DNA of 64,000 nt from Zhengitettix transpicula. Its lineage: Eukaryota > Arthropoda > Insecta > Orthoptera > Tetrigidae. The notes under the pieces are model-generated. The model was given only the letters and a program-made list of their open reading frames with translations, did not search any database and was not told the origin of the DNA. Made by a program: the position numbers and the translations under genes. The stretch spans positions 29,982,001 through 30,046,000 of the forward strand of contig CM073596.1 of the NCBI GenBank assembly GCA_037074705.1, given 5' to 3'. Positions 13,801 through 25,800 of this stretch are shown here, in pieces. Position 1 is the stretch's first letter, and each line of letters starts with the position of its first letter.

Positions 13801-16800
13801 ATATATAACTGACATGTCTTAAATCAACAGTTGGTATGCATAGTCAGGCTGTCTAACAGCTGCTGCGACAGAGTTTGAATTCGACACTGAGCAGCCAGCC
13901 AGTTTTTATATTGGCTTAATGGTGACCTGTCGCACTATAAATTGCAATTTAGAAGTTGACATGCAAGGCAGAGATAATTGCATACACAATTCTTATTAAT
14001 TTAGTTGAAGTTAAAACTAGTGGGTTTTGGTAAGACTGTTAATGTGGCAATTTATATTGAAGTAATTTTCTTTATTTAAACCAAACATACTACAAAATTT
14101 TAAAATAGTGTAATTAAAATTGTGTACGAGTATAAAGCACATTTTGTGTCTGGCCAACACACAGTTCAGTCCTACTGCCCCGATGAAGAAGGCTCTGGTT
14201 CTTGAAAATTTTATTTTTATTTCTGCACAACCCAACTGGCATAATAGGTTTTTAAAATTACCCTTAGTCTCCCAATTAAAATAGTTTTAAATTATAAAGT
14301 AATAGTATTTTCAAAAATGATACTCAGTGTGATTTCCTGCAATTTGAGTTATTTGTCTAAATTTTCTTTACTCTTAAGTCAATCAATCTCGAGTCATATT
14401 TTGTGATACCGATTTTATTTTTCAATTAGATAGTTTCTACAGCATCTTCATACTGCTCATTTACTAAATTTAATATATAATTGAAAGAGTGCATTTTTAA
14501 GAAACATTATTGACAATTTGAACCACAGAAATATTTTGGCAAGCTATTCAGCTGCTTTTTAAAGCAGTTAAGTCCAAGTTGTTTGGGCTGGACAATATTA
14601 GTTGACTCCAATTATTATAAGAACAATAGCATACCTAAAACAGCTTTTCTTCAGACGCTATTCCAAGAAAATACAGTATTGATTCTCAAATAGGCAATAA
14701 TGAGCTCTTAACCTTTCAACATCTGTGCGAAAAGCATCGGTAACACATGCCTAATGCATTTAACATGATGCTCTACAACTGGGTACTGTTGACTAACTTT
14801 TCAGAAACCAGTCATTTGTATTTTACAAAAATACATATTATGAACTACTAGTAAAATTAATTTTTACATGGCAGAGCACAATAAATAATAAATTTAAATG
14901 ACTTATAATTGATTGAAATTTATAATAATCTAACAATGAGTTTAAATATAATTAAGAAATCAGCCAATAAGGTCAAAAAATTGATATATTTAATACAATT
15001 AAATTTAAGAATTAAATCTCTCAAATTTACAAGTAAAAATTACCACATTTTATTCCAACTTTGAACTATATAAGGGAATACATTAATTTGAAAGGACACC
15101 TTAACTAAAAAATTGAATTCATAGGTTCCAAAAAAACATATTCAACACAAATTAAGAAATTTAACAATGCATGGACTGCACTTTGTGCAACTTTCATTTC
15201 TAATTAATGTATTACCTTATGTACTCCCAAAGTTTTGATGAAATGTATTTTTTAATATAATTTCATGAGATATAATTCTCAAATATAATTGCATTAAATA
15301 TCAATTTTTCTTGCTATATTGGCTAATTTATTTAATTTATTCATAATTATGTGAGTTATTTACTAGCAGTTTTCATTTGATACTTTTTTATATACCTAAA
15401 ATTTTCACACAATTATTCTCTATATACACACTCAATTCATAACATAAGTTGAATATGAATATGTTTGAATTAGTAAATACAGCACTGCAATTTTAACAGA
15501 TACATGGGATTTGTTTTCTGTTTACAGCATTTACTTTCAGAACAAACTGTGTAATGTGGCAAATATATCTAATGAGTATATAAGAAAAACAAAATATTGC
15601 CATTTCCACTGTATTATTTTCAATTTATTCAATTAGTGGATAATTATCAGTTGTTCCCATATGTTTTTGAAAATAAATTAATTTATACCAATAAACAGCA
15701 GGGTGAACAAAAAGTACTACCCAAGTGTGTGAGGAGATTAAGTTCTGTTCTATCATAAACACTATTTTCATTCATTCAAAAAATTTCACCATTTATTTAC
15801 ATAATACCTCTCATACTTTCAGAATAATGTCTGGAATATAAGTATCTATTTGTAAACTAATCAAATAAAACAAATAACAGATGAATGAGCCTTCTATACA
15901 TACATACAATATTTTTATCTTCACAATAGTTGGTAGTGTTATCAATTATTTTATTTTTTTCTAAACTGAGCTGCATTTATCATTATTTGTTAATAACCGA
16001 GGAAGTAAGTTTTTAGCTTCCACTGCTGAACATACATTACATATATATTACGAACAACTCTTTAATGCACCATGTTCATCTACATCTGCCTGCTTGATAC
16101 TTGTAACCAAATTTTCATTGAAAAATTCTAGAATACAGTCACAACTGCTATTAAGCATTTCCTTTCTTTGTATCAAAAACTTGAGAATAATGATAAAGAG
16201 AAAATCAGAATATCTGTATAGGTAAAATGCCAGAAGTGTTTGTATATTTAGTTTAAAAATCATAAACTCATAACACTGTTCTAATAGAAGTGGGAAATGT
16301 ATCACACTTTACAATAGATTGTTAATAGAAAGATATCCTTATGATTAATTATAAGGAAAGTTGTTTGACACAAAATGCCGTACCTCTTTGTGCGACTTCT
16401 CTATGAACAGAGAGTCTGTCCTGTAAAAGGCATCTTTAATAGCTTGTGCAGGGTCCGAAGGGTAGTTGGGACTTTCAGCAAGAAATTGGTGCAAGTGGCT
16501 CACACTGTATACTGCAGCATCTGTACCTGCATGGCCATCAAACACTGCATAGTAGCTTGCAGGACTTGGGTCCTAGAAAACAAATAAACACATATAATAG
16601 ATGATTGAAATTGAAAATGTATATTACTTAATCCCAACAATTAAGATTGATAATAGTAAATTGTTACAATGACATAATACATATAAAGAAAAAAGTAAAA
16701 TTACAATATCAATATTTTCAGGACAATATTATAATTAGTGGTTATAATAGTTTTCTTTTGCTACTTATAAATAATAAAAAAAATTGTTGTTTTATTACAA

Positions 16801-19800
16801 TAAATGAGAATTGATGTTTATATGATTTTTATTTAACAGCACCTACAGATGGAATAACTTCTACTTTCCATTAGCAGCTTCAGTATCAATGAGATAAAAT
16901 AGTCAAATAAACAGACAAAATGAAGTGGTTATATAAATACAATATTACGTTTCTGGAATTCTTAATCCTTTCAATCAGGTAATTAAAAAAAATAACCATA
17001 CATATGACACAACCTCACAATCCAGGTGACAAACTCAAAAGCTCACAGCTCTTGTGTTTTTAATCACCTGATGAAATAAACTTGTAGTCCAGAAACATTG
17101 TGTGGTATTTATAATATCACTTCATTTTGTCTGTTATTTGACTATCTTATATAATTAGTGTATTTTTAATACAGATATTATTTTTTTAATTTCAATAAAA
17201 TAAGTATGTTGAAACAGCAACCCTAACATTTTTATGATTAACTAAGACATGCTTTAAAATCCTTTCAGAGTTACGACTACTAGACTTGGCCAAATTATCT
17301 ATCAAACTACAAATCAATGTGTAACAAACCGCAATTGAGGACATAAATTGAATAGACAAATATTTAATCTGCAGTGCCCAAAATTCTGTGTCATATCCCT
17401 ACGTTCCCATGACCAACCTTGCAAATAAAATACTTACGAGTCTTATAAAATATGATCTAAATAATAAAATCCTGACAGAAAATATAGTGGTTAGTATTCT
17501 GTGAGCCTTCATCTCATAATTCCTCACTTCAGAACATTTAGATTCTTTGTGTTTCTCAAATTATTCACTTCTATGACACTTTTAATTTTACATTATTATT
17601 ATCTGTATCAAATTCTACCAGGACAAAATATTATTTATAATAATACAAACTTTATTTTAGATTAAATAATAAAATATCGCAAAAAATCAGATAAAATTAA
17701 AAATCCCCTATGTATGTTTGACCAATTTCTGTAAAATAAGTAATTATCTTTATAATAAGTTGTGGTTCAATTAAGTGAAATAAAGAAAGCAAAGAAAATA
17801 AATTAAATGTACCACAACTTATTCAAATGCACTTATTAATTTTACTTATATTCCACATCTGACAAAAACAACACAGATTACAAAAATGTACAGTATATTT
17901 TTTATTTTTCACATCATTTATTGGTCTGTTTTTTGGCTATTTTATTGCTGAACTGTAAACTTTTACATTTATAAATATAAGTTTTCAATAGCTTGATAAT
18001 TTTATTGAAAACAGTATATACTACACTTTGTACTATTTTTTTTTATTGTGCAATGAAATTTCATCAAATAATTGTCATTGTAGTATATATATACCGGTAT
18101 ATATAATGGCATGAGCATCATCAGCTAGAAATCTATTACAAAACTAGTAACTAAGGTATCTAGTAAATTGGTAATGTGTCACAAGGAATCAAGACTTTCA
18201 TATTTTCAACAAAAATGAGAATAGATGTTGAGACAATGGAACCCAAGTAAAGTCGACAGAAAGATATTAGATAATATGTACAACTAGAACATTCAAGTAC
18301 TATACAAATCATGAAATGAGAAAGCTGATACTTTCACACCATTTTAATTGCAGATGTCATCTGTAAAAAGTGTCAATACAATAATAAACTAGTTATGGAC
18401 TAAGTACAAATGTGGAATATAGAAATTCTGGCAGAATGCTACCGTGAAGTAATGCAGGCTTTTACATATTTGAAAACTTCCAATGTTAAAGCAGAAAAAA
18501 TTACGATAACAGAAGTTATAAAGAACAGAACCGAGACAGGGGAGTTCAGTTTGGGAAAGAGTGCATCAGTTTTATAACATGATCATGTGTGTGCAGTTCA
18601 GGTGCAGAAACCTGACAAGTCATCTAACTCAGCATTAGAATGAATTGAGCAAAGTTGTGGTGTCTGTAAAACTCTACTAATACTCTGAACTTGTCTCCAT
18701 TGTTTCCTGAAGATGCATTGGATGTTTTCTTTTCAAAAAATCATTCTCTTCCATCTCACTTTGACCAGTTAACTGAATCGTTTCATCAATTTTCCTTGAA
18801 GGGCAGTTGAGAATAAATTAGCATGAAACGATTATCACCTTGACGCCGAAGACAGCGTGGAAGTCTTGCACGATGACATGGCGGTCCTCCATGAGTCGGC
18901 GGGTGTTCTTGATGGCGCAGGTTGAGATGGCGATGCCGGGACGCGGTGGCGGAAGGGTCAGCACTCGGCCATTGTCCCCGTAACGCAGGCACACTTCGTT
19001 CACCCGGCCCACCACAGTCTGCATAAGACGTAGGGGCTGGAAAGCTGCAGACAAGAGGCATTATTAGCATAAATAATTAATTGTTTACTTTCGGTTATTT
19101 TACATTCATTGATGCGAACCTAAAATATTTATTATGTACATTCAATTGTGTTGACGCAAATAAAATGCTTCGACAATTTGTTTTTACCTACTGGAAAATT
19201 TTGTAGCAGCGAAGATATTTATTATCCAGATTAAGACGTCAACGAGAGCTGAAATCAGGGTACTTTAATTCTAAAATCGGCAAATGGCTGAAGAAATCTG
19301 GTTATGTCAACATTTTGCACCTTACACGTGTAAATATGCAAAATCCTACCCCGTTACCGCAGAATAAAGAAAAGCAGGGCAGTGAGGCTTAAAAAGGTTA
19401 TCTAACTGCATATACTTAAGTGTAATAAGTCCCTTTGTTCTCCTTAATAGGTAAAAAGTACAGAAGTCTGCAGACAAGATTTGAGTATCTGTTGACTCAT
19501 AGAGTCAATGGTATTGATTACGTACATAAAACTCTTAAGAAAAAGATCTCGTACGGCTTCGTATAGGCATAATTAACTCGCTTGATAGATCATTGATTTC
19601 ACGTCGTATTTGTCACGAGTTGAATGTATGAACAGTAAACCTGTCTTCAAAACAGTGTAAAAAAAATCGATGGCGAAGTGTATTCACAATGTGAACAACC
19701 TCGACTAACATAATTGATGAGTGTGTGTGATGTAAGATTGCAGTCCGTGGCATTTCCACATAGGCCGAGTATGACGCGATTTTGCCGGGCGTATTCACTG

Positions 19801-22800
19801 CCCATACAAGGTGCCTTTCTTATCTCGCATTCATTTCCAACACCATAATAAACCGCTGAGGTAAAACACTATTCCTACAGGTTTATTGTTGTCGTGTGAG
19901 TGTGGCACGTTAAACTATAGTATGTTCCGGAGGTTGTGCGTACACGTAGTAGAAAGCCTATGAAAAGTACCAATGATATTCCTTACCAAAGTAATATTAA
20001 TCAAAAGACAACGGTGTTATCCGACTATAATAATTCAAACCTTTTGAAAATATAAAACCGGCTTATTAAATAATATTAGCGATTCAAATATAATTTTTTT
20101 CCCGTTCAAACGGAGCGACGTATGTAGTCTTTATCTTTGTATTATATAGATAATATTAATAAGTACATTTTTCAATCAGTTTTCGTTGGAATGTGAACAC
20201 TACAAACAATTACAGGGGCTTACATAGGAAACATTTACATTAACTTTGACCCTGACATACGATTACTTGGACACTTATATTCCTCGATTAAATCCATATT
20301 AATGCATGGTTTTCCCGGTAGTTCCTTGTTTTCGGACAAAAGGACTGTGAGGTCACATCTCATCAGGTTAACCAATAACGACAAAAAGCTGTCTCAAGAG
20401 AATGTGTAGAGTTTCGAACACACCAGGGATCCACCATTCTTCCTACGCTCTATAAAACCTCTAGTTTCTTGTGTTATTATTGTCTCAGTCGGCGGTGGAT
20501 CTCATGAACTAAAGAGTTTTTGGAAGACAACAATGTAAAAAATTCTTAAAAATTAAATAATTAGGTCAGAAATCTTAGGCTTATTTACAAACACTTAAGC
20601 CACAATTTATGTTTGCAGTCTTGAAGATGCTGCAAAAACCAAATGAAAGCTAAGGATGCTGTTTAGGAAACAACGCCCTGAAATACCGAGTCACTCTAAC
20701 AAATCATCCGGAAGTACGACACAATGACTCCGAAAAGAGTCACGTCACTCATGAGAAAATTGTGTGGTGTTTTTTGCTTCGTTGCTACTTACTTTATCAG
20801 GTTGTTAACCTCCGTCTAAACCGGAAGTTAGCCAGAAAACTGGCATACCTTATCGTGACATATGAGGAATTCTACATAAACTTGGTAGGGATCATCTCAG
20901 TAAAGAAATTGGCTGATGCTCAAATGATAACGCAAAAGTACTGTAAGAAAAAAATAGTATTATCTGACATGGTATCGGTTAAGTGGCAGGATGACGTTCA
21001 CACGTGCTTGATGTTAATCTTTACTAAAATGAAATTTTAAGTTAAATTGAACTAAACACGCAAAGCTAAGTTGACGATTAAAAGCAAGAAGACCCTGGGA
21101 TTCCACTAAAAAATTATTTCAATTAATTTACACATTTATCGGCAAGTCGATGAGTTACAAACGCATCTTCATCAATCCATGAATGTAATAGTAAATTATT
21201 GCTATTAAGCATAATAATAAGACACACATGTACATATAAAGAACGTGGAAGCTGTGTGTAGTTTTTTAAATAGAGCCCAGACCAGGTAAAAGGTGTTCAG
21301 GTCTCGAACTCAAGATCGAGAAACTAGGTTTTCCGAAAACAAGATGCGAAAGGATTCGCATACCTACACCAGCGCGTGTTTATGAATATATATTAAAACT
21401 AAGAAGCCTGGGAAATCATCGGCGAGAACCTTCGATAGAGGGGAATTTGATTGTGACGAGTGGTGACTGAGAACGACCACAGAAGCGCCGTGATGTGTGT
21501 GAATTAGACAATATGTGGAAGTTAATGTTTCTATTTAGTTGGAGAAAATGTTCGATTTGAGGTCGAGAAAATTAGGAAGGTTTAGTAACAGTAAAAATGG
21601 AGAGTGGGGTGAAATTATGAATAGTGATACTAGAGCTACTTGCCGAGGATTGTGCCTCTATTCATGACACCGACAGTCTACCGAAATTCTAGGAAATTTC
21701 CTGCTAGTCGACTTCAACGTAAATAAGAAAGCGTTGCTTAAATCTCTATTATATCCTCAGAATATTTTTTTTATTAAATATTACCCTTGATAATAATTAT
21801 TAAGGATTAAATTAAACCCTCAACTTTTTTTTCTTGCTGGCCTAATTCTAGGACCTTAGTTCAGCTTTCGTTATACTTGAATTAATACTTCCAAAAAACC
21901 TATGATCAATTTACATAATTTTACATATTTTGACTATTGAGAAAACTAATAAATAAATAAACATCAGGCAATTTTAAGTCAGAAAAAAATATTTTATTAA
22001 ATTAACAACGTTTCAACCCTTAATTTACGACCACGTCAAGTTCATGCTGTCTGTCGTGGCTGGAAATAAAAAAAATGTTCCTTTCTTTATTAGGAATCAG
22101 GCTATGAAGAAAAACGTTCCTTGTAAATTGTAGGTGAGCAGAATTTAGGTCTCTGGAGGAATTTCGCACCGGACCTGGAGTCGACACGGATTTCTGTATT
22201 ATATAGTTTTTGTTTTTATTCTGTTTAATAAATGGGGGGGGGGGACGTCAGAAAATCTCGTTCAATAAGAATATTGATGATGCATTTTGAGTTCAATATT
22301 GTAATCAAAGATTTCACCAATTAAACGATCTTGCAATTAATGAGAACTGGAAATAAATATTATCATTTGAACACTTGGCACACGAGTTAGCGGGAGTTAA
22401 TTATATTCAGTTATAGAATCAGTTGAATCGATTTTAAAGAACACATATAAGTTTCGAGTTTTAAAGCGAACACACATATTTTATTGGATAAAAAGTTGTC
22501 GGTTTACACACGGGTTTAATAGATTAAAACGCGACGTTTCGACGACTAAAAGCTCTGTCGTCATCTTCTAGGTGAATTATTTAATCTGTTAAATCCGTGT
22601 GAAAACCGAGAACTTTTTATCCAACAATTACACCGGGAAAATCTTCAAACACATTTCATATCAAACTGTAACATCGCTAGCTAAATTTAGCGAGACAATC
22701 CTAAAATTCCCGTCCTGGTTGAGACAAAGTTGCCGACTATTATCTCGTACCGGCAAAGGAATCGCGAATTTCAGAGGATTGCTTTTTATCCGCCTGATAG

Positions 22801-25800
22801 TTTTATTTTTGAGTAATAAAACGTAAGCTTATAATTATACGTTCCCCACTCGCTCTCCTTTGAGCCATGAAATGTTCAGTGATAAGAATATACCGGTAAT
22901 AATCAGGAGAGTTCGTGTCTGGAAATGGACGAGGCGCTGCGTCACACTTCAAACACATGAGTCACACTACAGCGCTTATATTGCGTCATTTATGGATTCG
23001 CCAATATCCATGACCTTTCCCTATGACTGCACGCCACTCACATTGCCTTCATGTACTTCATAACTGCTAATGATATTGTCCCTAAAATTAATAAAATGTT
23101 GAAAGGACCTCGTTCGTACACTCCTTGAAAACTCTTTAGTTTATTTAGCATCCAAGCCCCTTCATTGCTAAAATAAAATACTATAATGTCGTTCAAACAA
23201 TAAAAAATCAATTACTCAAAAAGGGCTAATTGACTGGGCGTAGCCTAGTTTTCTCTCGTTGGGGGCTTTAGGATAAGTGTAGGGCGTAGTCAGCGCTGCT
23301 TCTGTTTCCAGTACTACATTTTACAATCTTCGAAAATTCATCCACGGATATATAAGTCTAAGAAACTGATATCCTGTTCTAGTATTAATATAAGTATCCG
23401 TATTTCTCTATTGAGTTCATTTGTAATGTTTTAATCTGTATTTTCCCCCATTAGTAAATCATTTATGTGTTATAGGTAATTTGCGGCCGTATACATTGTG
23501 TACACTCTACACAGCATTATGCCCTTAATCACTGCAACCTTTACAGGAATCACGAAAGGAGTGTACGGGGAAAACACATTTCTGTGCCTCAAACTCGTAA
23601 CCGCATTCTCCTCACCACGAGTCACGAAGCTTCCTACGAAGTGACACTGGTACTCTAAAAAATCTCGGCACTTTGTGACAGCGGGACAACGACTCAAATG
23701 GCACGAAAATTTAAATAGAGTATGGAACCCCGCAATTGTCCATCTCAAGTTACTCTTCTTCGCACACGAGGTTCTACCAGGACAGAATCTAGACCCATAG
23801 GGCGTGTCCTCACAATTTTCCTCGGTTATAATTATAATCTACACCAACAAAACTATCTGCGAATTGGATTTAGTAACAAAGACGTTCTGTAGCACGTTTT
23901 GTGATCGTCTCCGTTATCTCTGGTGAAGTTGGCAGCCCTTGAGTCACGGCTGCAAGGCGGGACATCTAATTTCCCGAGCTGAAGGTTTCGTGGCGTCGCC
24001 TACAGATTCCCAGAAACTCGCATCGGTCACTGCTGTAATGGGATTTCAACGTCGTTTCTGATATATCGCCGAAAAACCGTACACTTTTTCATCTCCAGGA
24101 TGTTCCTACAGAGGAAAAGTAACTCGTCGTATTGCTGCAAAACCAATCGATGACGCAGATTAGCAGGAACTAAAACTATCATCGTGATGTTTCTAGAACT
24201 GAATCAGGATGTTCCAATCTAACGCCAGATCCTTCTAACACCTTCAAACATCCTTAAACCTCATTTCAATCTGGGCCAACGACTGGCGCATAGTCATCAA
24301 TTCTTCCAAATCCGTAACCGTTCCCTTCTCCCTAAAAAGTCACTATCAACAACTCCACTATCCCTACTAAATCTTGCCATAAATACCTCAGCCTAACCCT
24401 CGACTCCAAACTAACATGGTTCCTTCACACTTCCCACCTTAAAAAAATAATACTCCACAGATTCCACAAATTAAAACCATTACTGAACCCGGAATCTCCT
24501 TTATCCTTCACAACAAAAAAACTCCTTTACACATCCCTCATATACCCCCTCTGGTTTTATGCCTGTTATATCTGGGGTTCGGCCGCACCCACCCACATAA
24601 ATAAAATTAAAATATAGCAAAATAAAATACTCCGCTTTATAACTAACCGTCCTTGGTACGTTACTAACTCTAAAATCCACAATGACCTAAATATTCCCTC
24701 AACCCAAAAAACCATAATTCAAACTGCCATAATCCAACGTAATACAAATCTCCACCACCTCAATCCCATTATCTCTAATACAGAATCCCATCCTCCTCCA
24801 CCTAAACCCCTCAGAAGGCTAAAAAGAAAACGACAAATTGTCCTGGAAATCACCGTAAATTAATATATATATATATATATATAATTCATAACTTCTTCTT
24901 CAACTACTCACTCAAGAAGCAACTAAATTTCTTCAAGGTAATTTTAACATGCTAACGTATCAGAATTGTAAAATCTTTTGATTAAAAAATATTCTGTATA
25001 TTAAAAACAAAAAGGTCCTTCTAAATCTCGAAGTAACTAGTCTGTTCCAACGGATTCCGTAAAACAGTTATCTACACCAAAGGTCGACAAACAAGACTGG
25101 ACAGAGTGGGTTAGTTCCACTTTCTGTTTATTAGTTTTTAACAGTATGACTAAAATCATATTAGTCCATAATTGGAATTATTCTGTTTTAGCCAGAACTT
25201 TGAACAACCCAATTCATGTTTTCTATCATTCATGAGTGTTCTTACTCTCCAGTCTACAATCAAATCCATTAGTTCAAATTTTGGAGGTATTCTGACAGTC
25301 TATACATTTCTGTGCTACATACTACGCTTTAAAAACTTCTATCCTAATTTAAATTATCTGTGATAATTTACACTGCTTCTGACAACCTTGAAAAATCTTG
25401 CATTTAAGGTTTAATGACAAAGGTTGATTCAGAGATACTGTTCGGGTGTTCTCACCAAAAGTTTAAATGCGACGAACAGACTTGCCGACTGTTCAAAAAG
25501 TTAGTTCTACATCTAAATTACTTTTTCTCTCCAGATTTTAATTATATATTTACCACACTTATTTCCCACATTTCTTCCTCAAATAAAGACTGGAATACCC
25601 GAATCTCTTAATTTGATAGTCTTGGTTTCCAAATCGCTGAACTTGGTCATTTCTCACACAGAATATTTTTAGACATGTTTTAGAATTCCCGGCAATTTTA
25701 ACGAATTGATATAAATCTATGACAACGGCACGATTGACTCCAAAAATATACCAAATTACCAAATGAGAAGAATGTTTTAACTTTAATTAAACGCTGAAAT

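Larger units (their letters stand above)
13484..16383 (-). other. Intron of PPM1E/F-like gene (2.9 kb)
   Basis: AT-rich intron with a long TA run at 13763-13795 and two related 55-60 bp repeat copies at 13676-13732 and 14152-14211. Short open frames here are AT-rich and lack domains. Confidence 0.85.

Noticed and set aside
16375..16587. Plus-strand 70-codon frame across the DGHAG exon
   Set aside because: Antisense shadow of the phosphatase exon.
18086..18105. 20-bp perfect palindrome with ccgg centre as a regulatory site
   Set aside because: It is a TA run around a ccgg centre; simple sequence explains it.
18786..19070. Second minus-strand frame over the MEDRH exon
   Set aside because: Out-of-frame shadow; only the frame with MEDRH joins the neighbouring exons in phase.
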